NCBI GenBank assembly: GCA_947179485.1
Contig: OX359247.1
Coordinates: forward strand, 29,860,801-29,924,800
Origin: Allacma fusca
Lineage: Eukaryota > Arthropoda > Collembola > Symphypleona > Sminthuridae
Reading direction: 5' to 3'
DNA: 64,000 nucleotides
Below, piece by piece: positions 48,314-59,892 of this stretch; the stretch's first letter is position 1; the number at the start of each line of letters is the position of its first letter. The notes under the pieces were generated by a model. That model had not been told where the DNA came from, searched no databases, and saw only the letters and a list, made by a program, of their open reading frames with translations. A program made the translations under genes and the position numbers.

Positions 48314-49625
48314 GGGAGTGTGTACATATTACGTTTCATTTTTGGGGGAGGGAGGGGGTCTTGATGCTGATGATTTTGTGTATACCAAGGTGGGGTGGGG
48401 GTAATCTTGCTGATGACGTTTCACCGATTCTCAAAAAAATTTAAGGAATAAACCCGGATAATTGTTAGACTAGTGTTTTTAACAACAAACTTTTATTGGT
48501 GAAAGACCACTGATACATTTTATAAACATACTCTGGCCGTACATAAGTCCAAATATCTGACAACCATGAGCATTCCAAAAACTCATGGCTTACGCAAGAA
48601 TGGCTACAAAATCACGTCCATCAATTTCAGTTTTGCAAATAGTTTGTTCTCATGATCTCAGTTGCTGTGGCCCTTGGCGATGCAACTTGGACAAATATTT
48701 AATATCGAAGTTTCTCCAGATTCCGGTGCTCTTTAAGCATGATTTTTCTGGAGTTCGTATTTGAAAACCCGGACGATTCATCTGCCTACTTTGGCGGTTT
48801 GTTGCCAAATGTCGTGCTAAATGTCTGGAAACTATCCCCTGTCTACTATTGCCCCAGAATTCAAGGCAACCTTGAAATGCAAACCCACCATGCGTGCAAT
48901 TACTATTTTGTTATCAACATTGCATATGAATCCCAGAAAAGAGCTGCTCATAGAAATTCGTTAGAAAGAATCTCGAAAAGCATTGAATCTGTTGTTCAAA
49001 GTAATCAAATGCAATTTTCCACAGCATGTGAAGCGGAGTATTTGTCGGAAGCACCGACGGAAGTTATTGTAAATGTGGCTGACTCGATACATAGCAAATT
49101 TGCAGATATTACTGACGTTAAATGATAATTTTATAATAATAATAGGCTCATTGCAAAAACAGTAATAATTGCAACTTCGCTTTTGTCCGAGAAGGAAAAA
49201 CCAAAATAAAATGGCCGCGATCTAAAGTTTCCCAAACGGTATTCCTTCGTTTACTTTAATTATTATTTTTCCTTCCATCAAAATTTGGTTTATTTTGTTT
49301 AAGTACGAACACGTGGACCGATTTCAACCAATAACAAGCTCATCAATTTTGAACAAAATAGGTCGAGCATTTTTGGAGGAAAGTACAGATTTTATTTTTT
49401 TACTGACCTGTTTCAATCGCCAGACATCACGGATAACACTATCTTATAAGTGGGCTAACGCCGCCCTAAAAATGCTACGGATTAAACTTGTTTTTTGTCT
49501 TTGTTTTTGCTTTGATGACGTTTACAGGGGAGGGGGGGGTCAAGGAACAATGACGTTAGGATGACGATAGGGAGGGTAGGGTCCAAAAAGGGCGAAAAAG
49601 TGAAACGTAATATGTGCACACTCCC
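48314..49625. mobile_element. PIF/Harbinger-like element with TAA duplication
   Basis: The inverted ends GGGAGTGTGTACATATTACG and the complement ending CGTAATATGTGCACACTCCC extend through TTTCA, about 25 bp. TAA flanks both sides (48311-48313 and 49626-49628), the typical 3-bp target of PIF/Harbinger elements. G-rich tracts follow both ends. One 128-codon ORF is inside; no DDE motif was recognised. 1312 bp. Confidence 0.75.
48739..49125 (+). CDS. Unassigned ORF inside the Harbinger-like element (128 aa)
   Basis: It begins MIFLEFVFENPDDSSAYFGG and ends FADITDVK. It contains several Cys residues in the first half (YYCP, HHACNYY) and a charged helix-like stretch in the second. I recognise no domain. 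It lies wholly between the element ends on the plus strand. It could be the remnant of the second, DNA-binding protein that Harbinger elements often encode, or a chance ORF. Confidence 0.35.
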   Translation: MIFLEFVFENPDDSSAYFGGLLPNVVLNVWKLSPVYYCPRIQGNLEMQTHHACNYYFVINIAYESQKRAAHRNSLERISKSIESVVQSNQMQFSTACEAEYLSEAPTEVIVNVADSIHSKFADITDVK

Positions 49626-49754
49626 TAACTGTATTATGTGTATTTAAATTGGATTAGCCTTGACGAGGCTATTCGGAAGACTGAATGTAAACTCATTAAC
49701 CAACTGAAAAGATTTAACTGGCACAAACAGTAAACAGTAGGCATTCCGCGTGAA

Positions 49755-50039
49755 TGCTAACGTTATAAGAATCTCCAGACTCCATAAGTTCGAAGCGCTC
49801 AAACATTGCTTCAGAAGGTTCACACTTCACATCCTCAATTTACTACAAATAATACTAAAACATGTAAAAAAAAATATTTTCACAGTGAATGGATAGTATG
49901 TAGTAGGAATTATTATATTAATCTTAATTGTTTTATTTTCCTTACCTGGAACCAAATTAACGGCATACCGGAGGTAGATAATTTATCAAAGAGACCTTTT
50001 GCCATTCTAATGTTCTTCAAATGAATGAGATTCATTTTA
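49755..50039 (+). pseudogene. Partial MOK duplicate (end of exon 2, intron, exon 3)
   Basis: 49798-49845 closely matches the end of MOK exon 2 (GCTCAAACATTGCT, CAGAAGGT). 49948-50039 matches MOK exon 3 (TGGAAC/TCAA, TTAACG, CATACC, GTTCTTC/TCTCC, GAGATTCATTT), in the same order and with a similar intron. It contains substitutions and frame breaks, lacks a glycine loop in frame and has no other kinase exons. It is an unprocessed DNA duplicate lying beyond the oxidase gene, about 10 kb from its parent. Confidence 0.85.
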
Positions 50040-50394
50040 ACCAGGGGTGGATTTACGGGGTGGTACACTCTGGCCCAGCCAGGGTAAAAAAAAATAAATC
50101 AATGAATCGATTACTAGAGAAGCGCAGTGCTGCCATGTTGCTAGTATGGACGTGTGAAATTGATTTGACGCGTATTTACGCTTTGGATTGTTGTCAATCG
50201 AAATGTATGTATAGAGTCAATTAGATTGACCTAGCAAACTGCATATATATCACCACTTTTCAGCACCTGCAAACGGAGTTTGCATAAATTAGTGCTTTTT
50301 GAAGTACTTCATCGCATGCGATTAGTGGATTGTGAGAAACGATAGGAAGTATACATTTTACGTATCAATTCTGTAAGAATCATTGGTGATTTTC

Positions 50395-50999
50395 TTGCAG
50401 GAGTATGCATCTATGAATATCGGAAGTCTAATTAAACATTTAGAGAATGAGCTGCAGCAACGGTAAGACTCACAAATGTTAAATTTAGGCTTGTATTATT
50501 CATTGCAAGTCGTGTTTTGTCATTCTGAAACATAATAATCGGTGTTAAGTACTAAACCTTTAAAGGTTTTGTGGGTGCAGAGATTGAAAAGCGGCACATA
50601 AATTGCTTGTCATAGTCATCAAGCGTTTGAAATTTTTTTCAGACAGAAATACTACTTTGTTTCATCAGTTAAATTAGTATAGGTGCTCACCAATGTCTGG
50701 AAATCAGGTAAGTATTTGATATTATTGACGTATGATAAGAATTTAGGACTTAATGATGTAAGCGTACTGTTATTTTATTTGAATCAATCGTAAATCTTTG
50801 TTTCTAGTTTACATATTTCAACGATGCATTTTGTAACTATTGTGGCTTATTCCTGCAAAATTGCTATGACATTGAACTGAAAAGATGTATGAGATATCTG
50901 CACGATTTCCAAATGTTCGATCTGAACCGGCGTACTGACAGCTTTTGGAAGTGTGTAACGGATGTAGCTTCAGCATGAGGCTAAATACTGCAACCTCAT
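50395..50999 (+). other. Possible small exons, unassigned
   Basis: Three exon-like pieces: 50401-50462 (TTGCAG acceptor, donor GTAAGA, encoding MNIGSLIKHLENELQQR); a short piece ending MSGNQ before GTAAGT near 50707; and one after TTTCTAG at 50807, running to a TGA near 50976 and containing FNDAFCNYCGLFLQNC. Borders look good, but the pieces are short and I recognise no family. They may be exons of a lost or unrecognised gene. Confidence 0.25.
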
Positions 51000-51158
51000 A
51001 TTCGTACTATTGAACTCATTTAAATCTCTCCAGTTTTGCTGCCACGCCGACTTGGGAAGCGGCATGAAGTTGCTCCAGTGACTGGAGCAACCGTCGAGTT
51101 AAGACGTACAATTAGCTGTTAGGAAATATATTGTTGTTGCTACTCATTTTCATTATTA

Positions 51159-51345
51159 TTTTTCGTAGCGAACAATTATTATTTGTTGAGTAATAAATAG
51201 TTAACTTTCAACCGCTTTACCAAAATTAAGAGTCACTCCGTTTCGTTCAATTTTTCGTAGCGAACAATTATTATTTCTTGAGTAATAAATAGTTAACTTT
51301 CAAACGCTTTACCAAAAATAAGAGTCACTTCGTTCCGTTCATTTC
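51159..51345. repeat. Two-copy tandem repeat, 92-bp unit
   Basis: TTTTTCGTAGCGAACAATTA begins at 51159 and again at 51251. The whole 92-bp unit is duplicated with a few substitutions. Non-coding. Confidence 0.92.
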
Positions 51346-51985
51346 AATGTTGGTCATCTCATCTCTTCCCCGTGGACCAGCGGATCAAACGTTCAGTTCT
51401 CTCATGCATTATTATTTCTTTATTTTAAAAGGGTTTCATTTGAGCATTATTACAATAATTATTGTGAGATCGTAGAGGAGTGAAACTTGTCTTAATTTCA
51501 AGATTAACTTGTATTAAATTGAATAATAATTTAATAATTAAGTACGCAGCCACAGTGATCTGTAGCTTGCCCTAATGTAGCTTCTGGTGTTCCATAGCTA
51601 CAAAATCACTATTATACTCAATCTGTATTTTGTACAAATTTTAGAGTAATGCAGAGGTAGCTTTAATATTTCAGAAAATAGCTTCATATGCATCTAGAGA
51701 TACACAATTCTGAGCATATTTAAGATAATCAGAATATCTCTCAGGGAAATGAGATGTCCGAAGTATTTTAATAGTTACATTAAGGAACCTAAACCGTAGG
51801 TTACTCAGAACATAAAAAATGATTATTGGTCAGGTTTAATTGATAAAGGTCAATTCTCATGAAGGTTATGATTATTAGTTGGTAAAAGATTAGTATTATA
51901 TTACTACATGTAGGTGGTCAACGGCTCTAACCGTTTAGATTTATAACAGAGGGTCATTGCTTCTTATTCTAATCGAAAATTTCAA

Positions 51986-52735
51986 TTGTTTTACAGTCAG
52001 TATTTTAACAATCGTTTAAAACGAAGGATATTTATTCAAACGATAGTGTTTATTACTAAAGCTGATAAGGAAATAGCAGCACAGGCATCATATACCTTTG
52101 ACCCAAATAGGACAAAACGACTACTTCGAAGGCAAGATAGGAAAAATTCCATTCCTGATTTAACTTCAACCTCTAATTTAAATACCAAAACCAATTCAAA
52201 TCCAATAGTACCACAGCCAAGTCTCACAAGCATCGTATGTATATCTTTCGGGTAGTGAAAAAGCTTATTCAAATGGTTTCGTCAATGCAGCTAAACAGGA
52301 GACGTTAGACATCGTCAAATTAGCGACTTAACAACCAAGGCATTGCAGGATTTGGTTAAATTGCATACGGGTGCACAACAACTAAATAATCCACAACCAG
52401 CTCAGAAAGTCATTATTAACAATGATAATGTAGAAACGCCCATGCACGATAAGAAGAGAGTGAGTTCTGCCTATTATTTCGACCAAGCTAAGAAATGCTT
52501 TCCAGCTCAGCATCACGATCCCGGCAAATTGTTTTTATCTTTTAGGAACAATAGTTAAGGGTGATATGAAGAGATGGTACGAAAATACTGTATCCGACAC
52601 CACAATTTGGGGATGAAATTCAAACAGCCTTCTAGGCAGAGCTCGATACTTCTCATATTATCAGGGAATGCGCTAGACTTCTTGCAACAAAAACACAGGC
52701 ATTATCTGACGTTGCGGGGTATAAACGTTTTTTAA
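51986..52735 (+). pseudogene. Retrotransposon gag-like remnant
   Basis: Three broken coding blocks in different frames on the plus strand: 52050-52235 (basic, Ser/Thr-rich), 52300-52556 (contains KALQDLVKLHTGAQQLNN and CFPAQHHDPGKLFLSF) and 52545-52710 (contains KGDMKRWYENT and ARLLATKTQALSD). The order of a disordered basic region, then KLF, then a GxxKxWYE-type motif recalls LTR-retroelement Gag. Frames change near 52545 and a stop interrupts near 52614. No reverse transcriptase follows. Family-level assignment is tentative. Confidence 0.35.
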
Positions 52736-55729
52736 AATAATTAAATGCTTTAATTAATTCTTTTTAAATGGGATCTCCAATGAAGATGGTAATTTTTAGA
52801 ATTCAGTCAACGATATGGTGCTTTCAAAACGGTAAATTATGCTATTTAAGCTTAATTAAACCAAATTGTTGTCAGCCAGCCTTGGTTTGAAATTACATTA
52901 GTTAATATGCATTACCCTGGACAACTTTACTAAAATTATTAGACCTGGTCACAAACGAACAATGAACGCTTTGATTCTAGGAACAACATTAAGTTGCTAA
53001 TACTGTTGCAAAAATGCTGTAACTATTTTCAGTAGGACAGAGACTCTCGCTTAAGTTTGAGCACCAGTGAGGAATTATTTTTTAAAATCGATTGGGCTAA
53101 CTATTAATATGGTTGTGTAAGCCAGTCAACTATATATGCACGAAAGGCTATTCGTTGGAGATTTTGTTAACGTGGACGTGAAACATTCAAACATGGCTTA
53201 CAAAAACTGATTATTTACAAAACAAATGTCAACATACTTAGGTTCTTGACTATTAAGTCACTTGATTTTTGACCACGAACGGGTGACAATTTTTATACCA
53301 TACAGAACGCTATCAGTACATGACAGCTACATCATTTTAATTCATTTAATGTCTAATATGTATTGATGGACGATGTACCCAAAGTTAGAATTTAATAGTG
53401 TTGATTAAAAGATGAAGACTGATCATATAAGCCACACTGTACTAAATATTCAAAGGCGTACTTAATAAGTAAGTGGTAGCTTATTCTAATTAACCATACA
53501 CATTCCAAGATACAAGTTATAAAAACATTCTGGTAGCTTGTTTAGCATTGCGGTGTTTCTATTCTCTTTTTTACATTATTTTCACATTTTTGTATTCTGA
53601 AATGACATTATTTTTTGTTGATATGGACAGAATTAAGCTGAAAGCTTGGTTACTTAACCCAGTCTTACTTAACCAGCCTGGCCAAGTCAACAAAAAAGAA
53701 ATGTTAAAAATAAAAACATACTTTAATTTTTATTTTTCCATAAATGAAAGAAGGAAATGAACCGCTATGCTTCAACATGTCATGTACATAAGGACGACAA
53801 CCGTCACTACTACTACTACTACTACCACGATGAAGCTTTTAGTAAGAAGGATTTGGGCATGTCATAAACTATTTGAATTTTGCACGAAGGGAAGAGATTA
53901 GTTGTGTGCCGAAACTCAGCTGGCCGAAGCTCAGCGAGCGAAAATAAATAAAAAAAGAGAAGAAAAGAAGAACAATGTGTAAAAAACTAGATTTGAAAAA
54001 AATTATTTCGGCAATGGAATTTTAATAATAGCGGGTCAAGCCAGCAGACGGCGTAGATATTGTTATTGGGAAATTGGGGTTATCCACCGAAGCAAGCGGT
54101 GGCTTAATCCGTTAACTGATAACCTAATTTAACGACGATGAAAATTATATCTTTGCTCTCCCTTTTAAAGGGTAAACACTGGTATTGGTTTGCGATTGAG
54201 TACCAATTACATAAGGGCTAACTACCCGGTTTATTTGTGGTATGTAATTTGAATGTAATTACAAATGACGTGCATTTTCCATTGGTGAAGCCATAGTGTG
54301 ATTATGCATCTCATCCGCATCATTTTGTCTAGAATATTTTAATACTAGCCGTTAAAGCCATTAGCCCTATCTCTGTGTCGTAAGTTAATGTTAGTATATA
54401 AATATCTACCAGCACTTCACAGTCAGCCACTTCTGAATGAAATGCTATGCGAAAACTTTGAAGCCTTTCGAAGTCAGAAATAGCTAGTAATAGTGGTAGT
54501 TTATGTTATTTTGTGGTAATGTTTTTGAAATGTTCATGCTTAAAAAATACCATATTTGTTTGGAACGAAAAACACCACTGATCGTGTATCAGTAATATAA
54601 ATACATGTTGGGGGTATGTATATACATATTCCCAGGAAGATGTCTGCGAGTATCTCGAATAATTTAATTATACAAGCATAGCCATAATTTCTACAGATGC
54701 TTCACAAATTATATTGTCCAATGCATTTAAGCATTTGATGTTATAATAGGTCGAATTAACATTTGTCAGCATAGTGACATAAATCTATCCTCAGGGTTGG
54801 CAAGTGGAAATAAATGGCCTGGTCATTATTGGTTGAAATCAGGTTCTTACTGGCTTGGTCCTATTGTTTAGCTTGATATTAAGTCGCCATGATTAATACT
54901 ATCGAAATAAACCCACTGTACAATAAAAACCGGTTATTAGCATTTCTTGCCACTGGCTTGACCTTTATTGATTAAAGCCGGTTTGTTCCAATGCTGGCTA
55001 TTCTTCCTACTAATAAGTATCTACAACTTAATCCAGTCCAAATTCAAAAAATTTCAAAACGCCATTTTAGAATAAATTGTGTTTTTAAAAACCAAAACGA
55101 AAGAGCTTTTGAGTATGAACTGAAAAATTTTAAATGTGAAGAACTAGCCGCATAGCCACCGCATGCGTCGGTGGTTTGCATTGTTTCTCTTCAAAAGAGT
55201 ACGACGCAGTTTAGCAACTTTACCGCTAGTAATAATAAAGTTTTTGCTTATTATTGGAAATTATTTCGAATTCAACTCTCGTTAGGTATTCCTTATGATT
55301 TTGGATACATTTTATTTTTATTAAAAATTTCGTTAAAAACACAAATGCTTGTGTACATTTCGTCAACTTTGACCATCATTTCGCCAAGCGCTGCACAGCC
55401 AGCTATTGCTGGCTTGGAAAAATTCTATATTTTGTTGCTTCAGTTGCATGATTAAGAATAGCTGTCTGTGCAAAAGCTAGTAGCTATTATAACACATGAC
55501 TCCATAGCGCACTAGGATCGTAAAGGTGAGGAGGGGCGAGGTGAAGAGTGACCTTGGATTGGGACGGAGAGCCTCAGGTAGCAAACTCCAGAAAAGGAGA
55601 GGCACTTCTTACTTAGATTTAGAAAGATAAACATTGGTGTTTCAGTCCACCATTCCTTGCTCTCCATTTATTAATTCCATTTCTGCCCCAGTCTTTATTT
55701 AACATCGAGTCTGCGATATTATTATAGCC
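52736..55729. other. Non-coding AT-rich spacer
   Basis: A CTA/TAC triplet microsatellite lies at 53806-53827. Repeated short phrases such as CTTGACC and CTGGCTTGG occur around 54780-55000. No gene is supported; ORFs at 53548-53760 and 55171-55455 have no recognisable features. Confidence 0.5.
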
Positions 55730-57430
55730 ATGACTGCCACTGCGGAGTTCTTCCTGTTGAGGTATTCCTCGGAAGCTCCGTCAGTTATAAATGGTGCCGA
55801 AACCCGTTCTCCCTTTTACCGACACTTCACTTTCCACCCAACATTCCAACCGGCCCCATTCGTAGTGGACGCGTTGTCGTGGAATGTGAAATTCTCGTTC
55901 CCCACGTGGTGGGACACGCTGTTATTTTGTTGCCTCCTCTGATTTTTGATTGTTATGGCCTTGGCAATACTAACTGTGTTTAGATTTATTCAATTTCAGT
56001 ACCGGTGCCTGCGAGCTAGCCACTTACGGCTTACTGGTCAGCCACCATCCCCTCAGGTTGTAATCCCTAAACCCCGGAACCCACACCGGCTCCACACCGA
56101 TCTGGGCGCGTCTATGGGACCAGACAATATCCCGCAAAAGCTTTGAAAGTCGGTTATCAACACCCAATACCAAATAGGCAAAATCGATTGCGGAGGTGTA
56201 GGGTAACATGTTAAGGTCACTCAATATTGTACAGGCTGACATGGTAGAATCTTAAAATGATATGCACACAGTATTAGAGAATATTGTGTTGACATTACAT
56301 CGTAAACGATAGCTACAGATGGGGCAACACAAACAGGTTCTTATACGGCTACAATTGGGGTCAACACAACCACGGTGGTCCGTTACACTGTGGGTACTGA
56401 CCAGTGGTTTTGCGTGGATCATGCGGCTCATCGTCCGGCGCCCATGGAGTCTCCTATACCTTGCCCATCACCTTCGTATTTGGCTCCGCTGGACTCTTAG
56501 TGCAGTTATGGCGGGACCGCTCCTTCCGCCAATTCTCCGCCTCAGCCAAAACCTCGATTATCCAATATCGTCCAACCGTTAGCTCCATTGTTCCTGGGTT
56601 CCGAGACCAGTCCTGCCGGAAAGGAAATCACCTGCATTCCGCTATCACCAAGCAAGGACTTATTCTTTTACAATAGCACAAGTGTCCCGTCAGTACAACA
56701 AATTTATGTACCCAACAGGGTGGAAATTCACATACCAAAGTTTGACCCTAATATAATGCCCTTTCAAGTGTTTCTTGCAGAATTGTCCACATAAATGTCT
56801 CGTAAGCGCTTCTCCGACGATGATATGCTTGGTCACCTTTACGAAGTTTTTAAAGCGAAAAGCATTCTAAACCGACATGGAATACCGTCGGATTCATTCC
56901 GATGCTTCCCGTACTGATGCGAATACTTTTATCATCCGCAACACCACTCCTGTGCTTAAGGAACCACTCCTTGCGGCAGAACGGTCGCTCCAATCTTGAA
57001 GAATTAGTGCCATTTGGTGTTCAACTTTAACGTTCCCGCTTAAACCAAGGTTTGCCGTTCCAAACGGTCAAGAAACCAGGTGCTTCAACAGGTCCCGTCC
57101 ATTCCACTGCGGATACAGCTACCTGTTCTCGCGTCGATGGTTCCAAGTCCGCCGATACCACGTTGAGCCCAGAAGCAAAACCTACTGGGTTAAAAATGGC
57201 TTCTGCTTTAAGCGCAAAGAGCCATGTAATGGCAACCATAAATGTTCCCCGGGCTCTATTTCTAGTATTTCTGGGACGACGCACACACCCATTTCCTATC
57301 CGGTAATAAGAATGTTGGCTTATGCATATGCTTGTCATAGCTATGTACCAATACTCCTAGAATTTCAAGATGCGGTTAGTTCTTTTTATAAACTACAACT
57401 ACAACGAATATTAATAAGACACTATTAAAA
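55730..57430 (+). other. GC-rich cluster of tightly packed short ORFs, virus-like, unassigned
   Basis: Base composition is visibly richer in G and C than the surrounding DNA. Consecutive plus-strand ORFs almost touch: 55730-55942 (70 aa, TWWDTLLFCCLL at its end), 55955-56146 (63 aa, hydrophobic start), 56588-56794, then a stop immediately followed by ATG (TAAATG) opening 56795-56917. An ORF from 56877 overlaps it in another frame. Stops and frame changes break longer coding runs, for example around 56500 and 57000. Compact overlapping ORFs are typical of DNA viruses or virus-like transposons, but no protein family is recognised. Confidence 0.4.
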
Positions 57431-57483
57431 TGCTTCTTATGATTTTGTCTACTATGGTTAAAATTGGAATGTACTAGAAACAA

Positions 57484-58106
57484 CCATTTCCTCAAATGTT
57501 TTTCATTCATGTACCAACGAGAGTAAATTTAACTCCAAGATCAAGATTAGCTTTATGGCATGGAATTGATATCAGGTAAGTAAACATATTTTTAAATAAT
57601 TATTATTTGTGGAAAACTCAACATTACAACGTAACATATACTAGATATTAATTTATTCACAGATTTTCTTCAGTGTATGTATTTTGAAAATATTTTAATA
57701 TTAAAGATGATAGATTTTTCTTTTTCTTTTAAAATTTATATTGAATATATTAATATTTTATTATTAGCTGGTGTCATTGATCCTGGTTTCAGAGGAAATA
57801 TTGGCGTAGTGTTGATTAATCATGGTCAAATAGATTTCACCATCCATCCAGGGGATAATTGCGCAGCTCATCTGTGAACGTGCTTACACACCTGAAGTTT
57901 TTGAATTGAAAGTTTGTGATGAATAATTTAAATTTTATTCGATATAACAATGTGCACGCAATTATGTGCTATATACTAATTAACAATGTACTGTTTAAAT
58001 TTTAGGAATTTCCAAATACTGATGAATCAACGAGAGGTAAAAGGATCTAGTTCAACAGGAATTCGCTCAAGTGAGAGCAGCACATCTCAGAATCTGCCAA
58101 ATTAAT
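57484..58106 (+). pseudogene. Broken dUTPase-like gene
   Basis: dUTPases hydrolyse dUTP to keep uracil out of DNA. Motifs are visible in order: PRSRLALWHGID (like PRSGLALKHGID), AGVIDPGFRGNIGVV (uracil-binding motif 3), then a QLICER-type segment and, last, a Ser-rich STG near 58060. They are spread over at least three frames. There is a possible intron with a good donor (CAG|GTAAGT near 57574), but joining it to the next block breaks frame. A frame change lies near 57860 and another before the final motif. It may be a decayed host gene or part of the virus-like block just upstream. Confidence 0.72.
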
Positions 58107-58170
58107 GATTGCATGCAACGTCTATATGATAACTCATTGTTCCATGTTTAAATGATTTTAATGACTATTT

Positions 58171-58560
58171 TGCAAAATTGATTTATGCTCATGTAAATGA
58201 TTTTCCAAATTATAAACAAGATTAGAATTATTGTATTTCAATGAAACTGGATTTAAATTTTAGTTAAAATGAAATTTCTAATATGATATGTAGGTAATAT
58301 GAGGTAATATGATTTTGTTTTTGCAAAAATAATTTTTGGTTATGTTAATAATTTTAAAATTGATTTATGCTCATGTAAATGATTTTCCAAATTATAAACA
58401 AGATTAGAATTAATGAATTTCAATGAAACTGGATTTAAATGTTAGTTAAAATGAAATGTCTAATATGATATGTAGGTAATATGAGGTAAAATGATTTTGT
58501 TTTTGCAAATATATTTTTGCTTATGTAAATAATTTTAAAAATTATAAACAAGATTATGAT
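58171..58560. repeat. Tandem repeat, 181-bp unit, about two copies
   Basis: TTGATTTATGCTCATGTAAA starts at 58179 and again at 58360, and the following 150 bases are nearly identical. A partial third unit follows. AT-rich, non-coding. Confidence 0.9.
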
Positions 58561-58625
58561 GAATTATTTTCAATCGGAATAAACCATTCTTTATTTTGAA
58601 ATTATAATGAAAATTCGTGACTTCC

Positions 58626-58923
58626 TTCAATGGCAGCACTCATTCATCTGAATGGCCCATAGGAAACGCAGAAATTGAGAGGAAAGTTTGCCTATGTGGT
58701 ACTTAAGGGATTCATTTCCGCATAGGGAAGTAAGACGCGAGTAGCGTAGGGGTATGGGGCTCGAATTAGGGCCGGGGTTCGAGACTCCTGGGAGTATGAT
58801 TCTTTTTGACATTTTTTGTCGGCATGCACAGCGCAGTGCTACAGCATTGAACCTTTAGGTCTCGGCTTCAAAGTCTACACGCCTGAAATATTTTTCTTCC
58901 TATTTTTTGACTCGGATTAATCT
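58626..58923 (+). repeat. Foldback element, left arm
   Basis: Inverted copy of 59493-59793 with only a few differences. Carries the tRNA-like A and B boxes in plus orientation. Confidence 0.9.
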
Positions 58924-59492
58924 CAAAGCATGATGAGTGGTTTAAAATAGAATGTGATGTATTTTTATGCAATTTTAGTACTGGTACTTCTATTTTCAGG
59001 AAACTTCATTTCGTTATTATAGTTTTGATGGTAAATACGGTGATTTTGCATCAATACCTCTCACTTTTCAAGAACAACATACCTCAATATGAGTTTCCCC
59101 TTAAGCCTGGGAAATTGATTTGCATTACATGCATTTACTTTCGTAACATAAATTTTCATAGATTTCTTAAGAGTTGTTCCTGGCCGTTTTTATTCCTTGC
59201 AGGTAAGATTCTTTTGATATTCTTTTGATTCTCGTAATTTTGGGTATATTTTAATAATGTAGCGACCATAGATACTTTAGACTGGATGCTTCCTGATTTG
59301 TGCTGATTCCTGGAAAACAAATATTATATTCCTGTTCCAGGAATAAAAATCGTTGATATTTGCGGTGCGGTTATTATTTGTTCCCAAAAAACAAGTTTCT
59401 TCAACCTTTCTTGTTTAAGCAATTCTGCCAACATAATTCTGAAAATTGTTTCCAACAGTTACTGTTTTTGTAAGCAGGAAATAATTACTTTT

Positions 59493-59793
59493 AGATTAAT
59501 CCGGGTAGTCAAAAAATAGGAAGAAAAATATTTCAGGCGTGTAGACTTTGAAGCCGAGACCTAAAGGTTCAATGCTGTAGCACTGCGCTGTGCATGCCGA
59601 CAAAAAATGTCAAAAAGAATCATACTCCCAGGAGTCTCGAACCCCGGCCCTAACTCGAGCCCCATACCCCTACGCTACTCGCGTTTTACTTCCCTATGTG
59701 GAAATGAATCCCTTAAGTACCACATAGGCAAACTTTCCTCTCAATTTCTGCGTTTCCTATGGGCCATTCAGATGAATGAGTGCTGCCATTGAA
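59493..59793 (-). repeat. Foldback element, right arm
   Basis: Inverted copy of 58626-58923. The same tRNA-like boxes are read on the minus strand. The two 61-codon ORFs that appear identical in both arms are a by-product of this symmetry. Confidence 0.9.
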
Positions 59794-59892
59794 TTCCTTG
59801 TTGGATAAGCTTTTGAATCAGCCCTCACTCATTGAGTTTACCCGTGATCAACCCAAAAGGTAGCATTGTCAGTCTACTTGCTTGAACTAGCT

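Larger units (their letters stand above)
58626..59793. mobile_element. Foldback element with 0.3-kb inverted arms
   Basis: 58626-58923 and 59493-59793 are near-perfect inverted copies, enclosing about 570 bp of unrelated AT-rich sequence. Both outer ends begin TTCAATGGCAGCACTCATTC. TTCC stands directly outside each end (58622-58625 and 59794-59797), a likely 4-bp target duplication. Each arm holds a degenerate tRNA-like promoter: A-box-like TAGCGTAGGGG (58742-58752) and B-box-like GGTTCGAGACTCC (58776-58788), spaced as in tRNA genes. No acceptor stem forms, so it is not a working tRNA. No transposase. Confidence 0.85.

Noticed and set aside
58734..58800. Possible tRNA gene
   Set aside because: A-box and B-box are present, but no acceptor stem forms and the anticodon arm is poor; treated as tRNA-derived repeat sequence.
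58627..59792. Two nearly identical 61-codon ORFs in opposite orientation
   Set aside because: They are the two arms of the foldback element, including the tRNA-like boxes, and not a gene pair.
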